A DNA stretch of 64,000 nt. It comes from Heterodera schachtii (lineage: Eukaryota; Nematoda; Chromadorea; Rhabditida; Heteroderidae). The notes beneath the pieces are model-generated. The model was not told the origin of the DNA. It searched no databases and saw only the letters and a list, made by a program, of their open reading frames with translations. A program made the position numbers and the translations under genes. The stretch covers positions 149,383-213,382 of the forward strand of contig SIJG01000160.1 in assembly GCA_023374025.1 (NCBI GenBank), given 5' to 3'. Below, piece by piece: positions 22,905 to 33,250 of this stretch. Each line of letters begins with the position of its first letter. The first letter of the stretch is position 1.

Positions 22905-23565
22905 GAATAAGCATTTTTAGGCTGTGTTTTTCAAGCTTAATTTAAATAAAGGACAAAAGAAAATAAGCATTTTAGGCTGTGTTTTTCAAGTTTAATTTAA
23001 ATAAAGGACAAAAGAAAATAAGCATTTTAGGCTGTGTTTTTCAAGTTTAATTTAAATAAAGGACAAAAGAAAATAAGCATTTTTAGGCTGTGTTTTTCAA
23101 GTTTAATTTAAATAAAGGACAAAAGAAAATAAGCATTTTTAGGCTGTGTTTTTCAAGCTTAATTTAAATAAAGGAAAATAAGCATTTTAGGCTGTGTTTT
23201 TCAAGTTTACTTTAAATAAAGGACAAAAGAAAATAAGCATTTTAGGCTGTGTTTTTCAAGTTTAATTTAAATAAAGGATAAAAGAAAATAAGCATTTTTA
23301 GGCTGTGTTTTTCAAGTTTAATTTAAATAAAGGACAAAAGAAAATAAGCATTTTAGGCTGTGTTTTTCAAGTTTAATTTAAATAAAGGATAAAAGAAAAT
23401 AAGCATTTTTAGGCTGTGTTTTTCAAGTTTAATTTAAATAAAGGACAAAGAAAATAAGCATTTTAGGCTGTGTTTTTCAAGTTTAATTTAAATAAAGGAT
23501 AAAAGAAAATAAGCATTTTAGGCTGTGTTTTTCAAGTTTAATTTAAATAAAAGAAAATAAGCATT
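22905..23565. repeat. 56-bp tandem array, 12 copies
   Basis: The unit AATAAGCATTTT(A)GGCTGTG continues as TTTTTCAAGTTTAATTTAAATAAAGGACAAAAGAA-type sequence. GGCTGTGTTTTTCAAG occurs twelve times with copies differing by 1-3 bases and short internal deletions. High identity indicates recent expansion. The first unit starts near 22905 in AAGAATAAGC and the last is truncated at about 23565. Confidence 0.95.
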
Positions 23566-23569
23566 TTAC

Positions 23570-23971
23570 CTTCTCTTTTTTTTTAATTTAGACGCAAAAA
23601 TTGCAAAATTATTCAATTTTGCCCCCTCTTCTTAATTTTTTTTGTTTTGACTACGGGCTTGAAAAAAAAAATAAAATTTGCTAACCTTTTTTTCGATTTC
23701 TTTACGAATTACTAATTTTACAAAACACAAGATCCTTTTTAAAGTTTATTAAAAAATTTTTCTTGAAAAATTGCAATGTTTTATTATGCTCAGATGCCGC
23801 AGTCAAGCAGAAAAAATATTTTTTTTTTTTTGTAAATTATTTTAAATTTTCATGCAAAGGAGCGAAGAATTCTCTTTTTTTGTCAGCCATGTAATGCCTA
23901 ATTTTTGAAATTTTCCTGTACTTTGTTCCTTTCATAATAATGTGCTGTCCCCTTTCCCCTGCCATGGACAG
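23570..23971. other. AT-rich intron-like sequence before MRTO4 last exon copy C
   Basis: Nothing recognisable as an exon. The right end, TTTCCCCTGCCATGGACAG, resembles the TTTCCCTGCATCAACAG that precedes exon copies A and B, so intron homology extends a short way upstream of exon C. Confidence 0.5.
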
Positions 23972-24102
23972 GTGCCATTGAGCTGTTGGAGGAGTTCACT
24001 GTGTGCAAGAAGGGTGACCAACTGTACTCCGACCAGGCCCGCATTTTGAAGCAGTTCGGCCACCGGTTGGCACAATTCCGCGTCCGTCTGCTCGCCCGAT
24101 GA
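23972..24102 (+). CDS. MRTO4: MRTO4 last exon, copy C
   Basis: Reads GAIELLEEFTVCKKGDQL, SDQARILKQFGHRLAQF and RVRLLAR, then TGA. The family pattern LL-x-V-C-x-x-GD...QAR-x-LK-x-FG is clear. This copy keeps the ancestral TTGGCACAATTCC that A and B have lost, but has its own one-base lesion at CGATGAAGC (A has CGTTGGAGC), so it stops early; KKKGFVQIDGGVDE survives in the next frame. It splices in phase with the exon ending at 18304 and is probably the original last exon of the local MRTO4 gene. Confidence 0.7.
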
Positions 24103-24199
24103 AGCAAAAAGAAGGGATTTGTACAGATTGACGGAGGAGTAGATGAATGAATGAATAATCATAAAATAAAAATAATTTTTTGATCTTTTACTCTTATTA

Positions 24200-24560
24200 A
24201 AAGTTTTTTGGAAAAATAAAAACCAAATTCATTAATAGTGTTTCCGTAATAATAGAAATAATTTTCCAGAAAAGTTTAAACAAAAACATGGAATGAGTTT
24301 GGTAAAGTAAAAAGCAAATTCAGAAATAGTTTTTCCGGAAAATAGAAATAGTTTTCCGGAAAAGTTAAAACATAAACAGAATTTGTTTTCCGGAAAATAC
24401 AAACAAAATGGCGATAACCTAAACGAAAAACACAAAACAAAAGACTGTGAAAGTTCTTCTGAAAACACAAACAAATTTTTAAAAATGCTTAAACGAAAAG
24501 TACATATCAAAAACATAAATTATTTTCAGGAAAATGCAAAAAATTCAACGGTTTAAGTAC
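24200..24560. repeat. TTTTCCGGAAAA palindrome repeats, array 3
   Basis: Several GTTTTCCGGAAAA copies and decayed forms, with the spacer phrases AATGGCGATAACCTAAACGA and ACGGTTTAAGTACA(C/A)TTATGAA shared with array 2. It begins about 100 nt after MRTO4 exon copy C. Confidence 0.8.
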
Positions 24561-24837
24561 ACTTATGAACTGATTGTAGTACAAACCGGTATAAATGGCG
24601 GACACTCTGGCAATTTGGTTAAAAAAACAAACACATTTTAATAATATTAAAATTCATATTTCAAAAAATTTTAAAAATTATTTACCAGAAAACATGCTTT
24701 AAGTGTCTTTTACAATTGCATTAATTAATGCAAAACACATTTACGGTCATGTTGTTTTACAATTGTAATTTAAGTTACGGAAAATGCTGATTTTCCGTTT
24801 GTCTTTTACAATTGTATTAATTAATGAAAAACACACT

Positions 24838-25640
24838 TCCGGCAAACGGAGAGGCAGGCGGGAAGCGGGGGAGGGCGGCGGGGGACGGGGAAGCGGTCTG
24901 CGGGGTACGGGGAGGCGGGGGACGGGGAAGCGAGGTGCGGGGTACGGGGAAGCGGGGTACGGGGAGGCGGGGGACGGGGAAGCGGGGTACGGGGAAGCGG
25001 GGGACAGGGAAGCGGGGTGCCGGGAGGCGGGGTACGGGGAAGCGGGGGACAGGGAAGCGGGGTGCCGGGAGGCGGGGTACGGGGAGGCGGGGGACAAGGA
25101 AGCGGGGTACGGGGAGGCGGGGGACGGGGAAGCGGGGTGCGGGTTACGGGGAGGCGAGGAACGGGGAAGCGGGGTACGGGGAGGCGGGGGACGGGGAAGC
25201 GGGGTGCGGGTTACGGGGAGGAGAGGAACGGGGAAGCGGGGTACGGCGAGGCGGGGGACGGGGGAGGCGGGGTACGGGGAGGCGGCGGACGGGGAAGCGG
25301 GGTACGGGGAAACGGGGGACAGGGAAGCGGGGTGCCGGGAGGCGGGGTACGGGGAGGCGGGGGACGGGGAAGCGTGGTGCGGGGTACCGGGAGGCGGGGG
25401 ACGGGGAAGCGAGGTGCGGGGTACGGGGATGCGGGGGACGGGGAAGCGGGGTACGGGGAAGCGGGGTACGGTGAGGCGGGGGACGGGAGGCGGGGTACGG
25501 GGAGGCGGCGGACGAAAAAGCGGGGTACGGGAAAACGGGGGACAGGGAAGCGGGGTGCCGGGAGGCGGGCGAAGTGGAGGCGGGGGGGGGGGGGGGGGAG
25601 CGTGGAGAGCGGGGAAAAGCGTGGGACAGGGGGTAATGAA
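24838..25640 (+). repeat. G-rich 15/30-bp minisatellite
   Basis: About 50 units of GGGGAAGCGGGGTAC alternating with GGGGAGGCGGGGGAC, with strong strand bias (G on plus, C on minus) and almost no T. All six frames are largely open (Gly/Arg-rich on plus, Pro/Ala-rich on minus), so the long ORFs are artefacts. Dense G3-G5 runs predict G-quadruplexes. It ends in poly-G at about 25583-25600. It starts abruptly within a TTCCGGCAAACG sequence next to unrelated AT-rich DNA. Confidence 0.93.
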
Positions 25641-25849
25641 TTCACAAAAATATTTAGGATTTTAAAATTTTTTGATAAAAAAGAAAGTAATAATAAAAAC
25701 AAATAAAATTATAAAGAAACATACTAATTTTGTATATTTTTTTTTATATATGAGTGTTTTCCTGGGGGGGGGCTGCCGCCCCCCCCCAACCCCCCCCGCT
25801 ACGCCCCCCCGCGCCCCTCCCCCCCCCCCGGTGCGCCGCCCGTACCAGT
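25641..25849. other. AT-rich segment then C-rich edge of an assembly gap
   Basis: About 120 bp of A-rich DNA followed by a G8/C-run-rich block (25764-25849) of CCCCCCC, GCGCCCC and GGTGCGCC pieces. The homopolymers are likely what broke the assembly. Confidence 0.6.
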
Positions 25850-26140
25850 NNNNNNNNNNNNNNNNNNNNNNNNNNNNNNNNNNNNNNNNNNNNNNNNNNN
25901 NNNNNNNNNNNNNNNNNNNNNNNNNNNNNNNNNNNNNNNNNNNNNNNNNNNNNNNNNNNNNNNNNNNNNNNNNNNNNNNNNNNNNNNNNNNNNNNNNNNN
26001 NNNNNNNNNNNNNNNNNNNNNNNNNNNNNNNNNNNNNNNNNNNNNNNNNNNNNNNNNNNNNNNNNNNNNNNNNNNNNNNNNNNNNNNNNNNNNNNNNNNN
26101 NNNNNNNNNNNNNNNNNNNNNNNNNNNNNNNNNNNNNNNN
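25850..26140. other. assembly gap (291 N)
   Basis: Undetermined bases. Composition changes sharply across it: gene-bearing DNA with GC-rich minisatellite to the left, a very AT-rich desert to the right. Continuity of the two sides is not proven by the sequence. Confidence 0.95.
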
Positions 26141-26149
26141 TTCATAATT

Positions 26150-29100
26150 TAGCTTTAAACTATAATAGAATCTTTAAAAACCTTTACCTTATTTAAATCT
26201 TTATTGAAAGGCGAAAAAATAAAAATTTTGAAATTATCAAAAAATAAAATCCTCAACAATTGTTAGCTTTTTAAACGAAGAACAGGCCACATCTTCGATA
26301 AGATTTTGAAAAAGAAAAATCATATTTAAAAAAGGTTAAAATACAAAAATATAAAAATTTAAAAATTAATGGAAAAAGATATGAAATTTGAGGGTATTTT
26401 GGAAATTAAACATTTTAAATAAAAAACAATTACTATTCACCCTTACTCTGTCACAGGAATTGTTCAAAAAATTAAAATTTTATTCTTTCTTTAAAATAAA
26501 ACGAAAGTTTTGAAACGATTTTGTTTAATCATATTAATAAAAAGTTAAGATGAATTTTTGGTAAAAAATGCAATAAATTTTATATAATAAAATAAATTTG
26601 AATTTTGAAAAAAGTTTTCAACAAACTATAAATAAAAAAATGTTTCAAAATATCACATATGATTTACGAGCGAAAGCTCGCTCCTGTTACCCAAAGTGAA
26701 ACTAATTTTAATCATCATAAAGCTAAAAATATATACTATATATTTAAAAACATGTCGGCATAAATACCTGCTCTATATGAATAAATTTCAAAAAAATTTC
26801 CATCAGACAAATATTAATCAATGATTTTAATTAATTAATTTTATTTGTTAGTACAATAAGTTAAATTTCACAAAAAACAACAAACAGTTTCTTACACAGC
26901 AGAAATTTCTGGGACCATCTACGGTTGATTCATTATTAGTTTATGAGGTAAAACATTTCTGAATAATTTAACCAATACTAATAATATCAAAGGAAAATAT
27001 GCGCATTTGGACATTAAAATTGTAATAAAATCATAAACATATGTTCTATCGCAATTCAAATTAAAGACAAATGATAGACCGAAAAATCTTGGAGTATAAT
27101 TGGACTGGTTATATAAAAAGTAAACAATAAATTTTACTCCGAAGTATTAAAATTAATATGAATCTATATGAAAAAAAGAAATAAAAATTTATAAATAAAT
27201 GGCAGTCAAAAAATGATTTCTTCTTGATTTAAATTTTATGATTGCTTTTAAATGAAACGACATATTCATATTTTCTTCATTTTAATTCTTAATACCATAA
27301 AATTTATATAAAAATATATTTCTTGATATAATAAATTTGTTAAAAGCATTTATTTTATAATTTTTTATTAAAAAATAAATGAAAAATTGCTTATTTTTAA
27401 AAATTATAGTTTGTTGATGGCAATGGCCGTAGGGCTCGAGCAGTTGTGAATGTGATCGAGATTAAATTAAAATATATAACGTTAAAAGTTTTTGAGAAAC
27501 ATGTAAATTTCAAAATCTAAATAAAATTAACATAAATGGGAATACGATAGTTTTCTTTTGATTAATATAAAAAGCTAAATAGAATATTGAAATTTCAATT
27601 TTTAAATACTTAAACTGCTTATAAGAAATAAAAATTGTTTGATGTATGTATTTTACACCCAATGCCATATAAGAATATAAATAGTATAAAATATCAATTT
27701 ATTGCTCTAACAATTAAATTATATTTGAGGCAATAATATTTATAAAAAATAATTATATTCAATCTTTGACAATTTCTTTTGACGTATGGAACAACTCAAC
27801 AACTCGAGAACCAAATCAGCCATGAGAATTAGTCCACAAAACAAATATTAGCATAACAAATCACAATAAAAATGAATTAATGATAATTTTAAAAATTAAA
27901 AAAAATTTAGCCACTAATTTTTGCCTTTATATTGCAAAAATGTCAAATAAAAATAAAATTCAAAAAATGCTAGCACCAAGATAATATAATGTTAAACCAT
28001 AACCCAGCGAAATTTCAACATTAACTACTGCAGAAGTTTTAAAATAATTAAAATTGGTATTAAAGCGAATAAATAAAATAATTCATTTAAAAATGGATAA
28101 ATAAAACGAATTTTTTCGTTAAAGGATTTAAATAAAACAATTCCTTTTTATAATTATAAAAATATTAAAAAATATTTGTATAATAATTTATTCTTTTAAT
28201 AATGAACCTTAAAATATTATTAATTTTATAAATTAAAATTTTACAAGAAATTCACAGCAATTAAATGGAATATAACAAAATTTGAACGAAAAATATTCAT
28301 AAAGAATGTAAGTTAACGAGGAAAGGATACGTTTTATAAAAAAAACTTTTAAGAAAAAAGGTAACAATTATTCTACTTAAAAAATATTTAAACTGAGCTC
28401 AAGATAATTAAAAAACTCACTCCGTGAAGATAAAATTATTGGTAAAGGAAATGAGAGACGAGAAAATAAAAAAGGAAAATGCTAAAATTTAAAAATTAAA
28501 TAATTCTACTAAATATGCTTTATAATTAAGTTATAAATATAAATATAAAAAATTTTAAAAAATCGAAAATTTATTGCTCAATGAATTTAATTTTATTATT
28601 TTGTTTTTATAATAATAATACTGTTGTTTTTTTATTTAAAATTTAAAATAAGACTCAACCAAAAAAATAAACACTTTAATTCATTAAAATTAAAAAAAAA
28701 TTAATATTATTTAAAATTCAATATCATCGGATTTAAGAGCTCATTAAGAAAAAAAACAAAAAAAAACACGAGCTAATAGGAGAGAAAGTATTTTAAATAT
28801 ATATTTAAAAAGATTAAATTATAATAATTAAATTGTGAAATAATAAGTTAACACTTCTAAAATAATGAAAAAAAAAATCAAGTGCCTATTATAGCCATTA
28901 AAGATAAAAAAAATTTGTTGTAGAAATATAACATTTAAATAAATAAAAACAGAAAAGACATATTGTCTAATAAATATTAACCAAAATTTTAATATTATAT
29001 TACCCATTTAATATACTGAATTACATTAATAAAAATTTTCCATATATGCAAAAGTCCAATACAACTAAAATTTAAAAAAGCAAATATTAACAATTTAAAT

Positions 29101-29300
29101 TATAATATATTTAGATTTTGCATTAAAATAAGAGGTAACTCTTATATTTATAAAAGTAATAAAACAAAAATACTATTGAATCACATTTAAAGAAAATGCT
29201 TATATTATTAGACCTTTTTATAGCTAATATAATATAGACATTTAATAATGATAATAAACAATAATTTAGTTTTAAAATAAATAAAATTTATTGATAAAAA
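26150..29300. repeat. degenerate long duplication, copy 1
   Basis: Homologous in the same orientation to about 30590-33250. Shared landmarks include GAAATTTCTGGGACCATCTA (26905 / 31101), CAACAACTCGAGAACCAA (27795 / 32290), AAATTTATAAATAAATGGCA (27187 / 31368) and TCGGATTTAAGAGCTCATTA (28727 / 33122). Spacing between partners varies from about 4.1 to 4.5 kb, so many indels have accumulated. No coding potential is seen. It may be an old non-coding transposon or segmental duplication. Confidence 0.75.
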
Positions 29301-30590
29301 ATTATTAATGAAAATAAATTTTAACGAAAGTTTGCAATTAATTTTTTGACTAGGTCGAGAAAATGACAAAATATGAACCTTTAGAGAAAAAAACAAGATG
29401 CTGTCTGGGATTGGAAAATTTATTTTAATAAAACTTTTTACTTACGATGGATAAAATAATTGAAAATTTTAGTAATAAATAATAATGTAAACAATTAATA
29501 TTTTACAAATATAATCAAAAGGAATACACATTATTCTGAGAAAAGGAGGGGAGCGGAGACAAGAATCAAAAAATTTATACAATAAAAAATAAAGGGATAA
29601 TAAGTACTTAAAAACAATTTAATGAATAATTTATAAAAACAAAAATTCCAATTTTGTAATCGCCAAAACAAAAACAGTTGGAAATATATAAAAGATTTGC
29701 GCCAATTATAACAAGAATATTTTTTATCCAGGATGGGGAAACAATTGGACTATCCGCTGTTAAAGCGCGACATTTTTGTGTAATTGAATTATACGGAACT
29801 AATAAAAATATTTTCCAATAAATTATGAATATTTAATCCAATATATTTTTATCTTGAAAAACCAACAAAATAATCAGCGGAGAAAACAAGGGATCTGCAA
29901 AGAACCTCACAACAGCGAGTGTCATTATTATTACGTAAAAATAAATAAACAAAAATAAACAATATTACAAAAATATTTAAATTTAAAATAAAATTGATAA
30001 GCTGTTGTAAGCGTGGATAAGCAATCAATAAATTATAGCAAAGGTGCATAAACAGCTTAAATGTTATAACCCAACGACACCGCATGAGAAATATGGAAAT
30101 TAACGAATCTTCAGAATGTTATCTTTAAACAAATTAACACAAAAAATAAATCATATAAAATCTACGTTAAGAATTTTTTAATTATATAAAAATTTATTGA
30201 ATTCGTAATAAAAAATAAAATTAAGTCAATAATTAATTTATTGTAAAAAATAACGCGACAACGAATTTTTTGTTTGATCAATAATCTTAATCATAAATGA
30301 AGAAATTATAAACACTGGACGACCAATTAAAAGGTTCGATGAATTGCAACGCACCAAGAGAATATTTTGACTAACTGGATAAGATAATCGGCCAATTTAA
30401 TCTCCGGCAAAATCAATCAGGCAAAATCACGATTTATCTTCACTTGTGGACTCATTGGGGATGATCTGAAACTTTAAAAAGAAATTCAAAAATGAAATGC
30501 TTAAAGTTAATATATAAATTTAATTAATTTATATCTTAATAACACAACAATTCAATGTTTAAAAAACATTTTTCATTAATTATTAACTTT
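29300..30590. other. AT desert between duplication copies
   Basis: No gene is supported. On the minus strand near 30468-30430, a TTTCAG acceptor is followed by a dozen codons (IIPNESTSEDKS) and a stop. It could be a last-exon relic but is too short to call. Confidence 0.35.
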
Positions 30591-33250
30591 AAACTTTATA
30601 TAGAATCTTTTAAAAAAAACATTATCTTATTAAATCTTTATTGAAAGTTAAAAAAATAAAAGTTTTAAAAATTATCAAAAAATAAATTCTCAACAATTGT
30701 TATCTTTTAAACGAAGAACATCTTTGCTAAGATTTTGAAAGAGAAAAATCATATTTTAAGACAAAAGGTTAAAAGAAAAAATATAAAAAATTAAAAATTA
30801 GGATTTGTGAATTAAACAATTTAAATTTAAAAACAATTAATATTCACATCATAAAAAGTAAAGATGCATTTTTCGGTAAAATATAGAATTTATATAAATA
30901 AATAAATTTGAATTTAAAAAAAAATTTCAACAAGCTGTAAATAAAAAAAATGTTTAAAATATCACATGCTATTTAAGAGTTACCCAAAGCGAAACTAATT
31001 TTAATCATTATAAAGCTAAAATCTATAAAATATAAAAAAATCTACTATATATTTTTATAAACATGTCGGCATAAATGCCTGCTCTATTTCTTACACAACC
31101 GAAATTTCTGGGACCATCTACGGTTGATTCATTATTAGTTTAATGAGGTAAAATATTTAATGAATAATTTAACCAATTCTAATAATAGGAAAGGAAATAT
31201 GGGCATTTGGACATTAAAGTTAAAATAAAATCATAAACATATGTTCCATGGCAATTCAAATTAAAGATAAATGATAGACTTCAAAAAAATGGACTGTAAT
31301 TGGACTAGATATATAAAAAATTAAACAATAAATCTTATCCGAAGTATTAAAATTAATATGAAATAAAAATTTATAAATAAATGGCAGTCCAAAATGATTT
31401 CTTCTTGATTTAAATTTTATGATTGCTTTTACGACATATGCTTATTTTTTCAATTTAAAATAAATGAAAAATTGCTTAATATCTGTAGTTTGTTGACGGG
31501 AATGGCCGTTCTTCAAGGATCTTGATCAACATCGAGATAAAATTAAATTATTTTTGAGAACATGTAAATTTCAAAATCTAAATAAAATTAACTTAAATGG
31601 AAATACTATAGTTTTTTTAATTAATATAACAAAGTAAATAGAATATTGAAATTTAAATTTTAAATACTTAAACTAGTATAAGAAATAAAAAGTTATTCGA
31701 TATTTGTATTCTGTATAGCTTGCAAAATAAAATAAAAGATTATCTGTAATTAATGAGAAATGAAATAAAAAGAGAATTATTTTTAATATTGTAGAAAATA
31801 TAAATATGTTTCTTTTTAAATGAAATGAAATATAAATTAAAATAATAAACAAATTAAATATAATCATCCTTTAAATACATAAAAAGAAATGCAGACCAAC
31901 TCCTATTAAGTATACCTAATTTAATGAAATTAAAGACGAACAAAACAAAAACATTATACAAAAATACTAAAATTAACATAAAATGACCTAAACCACAGAT
32001 GTCTAACGAATTTTAAAGTAAATAACTTTATAAATAACCCATTTGTACTCATACACAAATGACTCTGATATATCAGAATATAAATAGATAAAATATAAAT
32101 TTATTGCTCTAACAATTAAATTATATTTGAGGCAATAATTTTTCATAAAAATTAATTAGATTCAATCTTTGACAATTATCTTAAACATTGTGTAAAATTT
32201 TTTCTAATATTACAAATGAACATAATTATTAAAAAGTTTTAGTTCTATTGAGATATAATTTCGAACTATGTGGAGTGACTATGCAACAACTCAACAACTC
32301 GAGAACCAATTCAGCCAGGAGAATTAATCCAAAAAGCAAATATAAACATAACAATCAAAATAAAAAATGAATTTAATGATAATTGGTAAAAAATTAATAA
32401 AAAATTGAGCCACTAGGTAATTTTATAAAAAAATTGATATATTTTATAATTTTAACAAAAATGCATTTAAGAAAAAAGGTAAATTCTACTTAAAGAATAT
32501 TTAAACTGAGTTTAAGATAATTAAGAAACTCACGCCTATAAGAAATGAGCGGAGGTGAAAATAAAAAAAAAGGAAAAAGCTAAAAATTTAGAAAATTAAA
32601 TAAGTTTTACTAAATATGCTTTACAATTAAATTATAAATATAAATTTAAAAAAATTTTTAAAAATCAAGAGAAAATTTTTGCTAAATGAATTTAATTTAT
32701 TATTGTTTTTATAATAATAATACTGTTGTTTATTATTTAATTTGAAATAAAAGTCAACCAAAAAAGAATAAACAATTTAATTCATTCAAATATTATTTTG
32801 GAGTTTTAAAATATGAAAACAGAGAAAGCTACAGTAGTATAAATCTATTGAAAGGATGCCATCAGATAGCATAATTGCCTTAAAGATCATTTTGATAATT
32901 TAAAAATTATTTTAAACCCAACAAAAAATAAAAATAAAATAAAGGTGAAAATTAAAAAAAATTAATATTATATAAAATTCAATATTTTTAAAATTTTATG
33001 CAGAAATAAAGCAAATTTAAAATTTGAAAGACCAAAATCAGTTCAATTCTTTTATAATCATATTAATTTACCAAGCCAAGTCATTCATAGTCTTATAGTG
33101 GCAAAATTTTTATGCATGTCATCGGATTTAAGAGCTCATTAAGAACAAAAAAATATATAAATAAAGACGAGCTTAAAAACACAATTGAATCACATTTAAA
33201 GAAAAAGCTCATTAGATTTTTTATAGCAAATATAATTTAAACATTTAAAA
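30590..33250. repeat. degenerate long duplication, copy 2
   Basis: Partner of 26150-29300, shorter through deletions. The order of the shared landmarks is preserved, which indicates one ancestral duplication and not scattered insertions. Confidence 0.75.

Larger units (their letters stand above)
16712..24102 (+). pseudogene. MRTO4: MRTO4-like gene, disrupted, with a nested cassette
   Basis: Pieces in order match the MRTO4 ribosome-assembly factor: exon 16712-16739 (MQKPKRDRF), 16802-16860 (SLTKVKKKSREGKENILKE), 16913-16989 (VRECVEQCK then, after a frame change, FSTENLRFAMLME), 17623-17708 (VNELHKVSALLRGQSGLMF), about 18190-18304 (GAMEPQLQ then LGMPTRLESG) and 23972-24102 (GAIELLEEFTVCKKGD). 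Exon 3 is one T short in a T7 run; exon 18190-18304 has one extra C after CTGCAG and no AG acceptor within 150 nt upstream. The exon for the central GKN-type segment is not found between 16990 and 17622. The 16861 intron starts GC. Copy B of the TIMM50 cassette occupies the last intron. I judge it a pseudogene, though homopolymer errors could explain part of the damage. Confidence 0.72.

Noticed and set aside
24784..25706. Long Gly/Arg- and Pro-rich open frames on both strands
   Set aside because: They are produced by the G-rich minisatellite, which is open in all six frames; there is no start context, splice signal or non-repeat coding sequence.
26660..26690. GAGCGAAAGCTCGCTC hairpin as a candidate structured RNA
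   Set aside because: Single occurrence with a short stem and no other signals around it.
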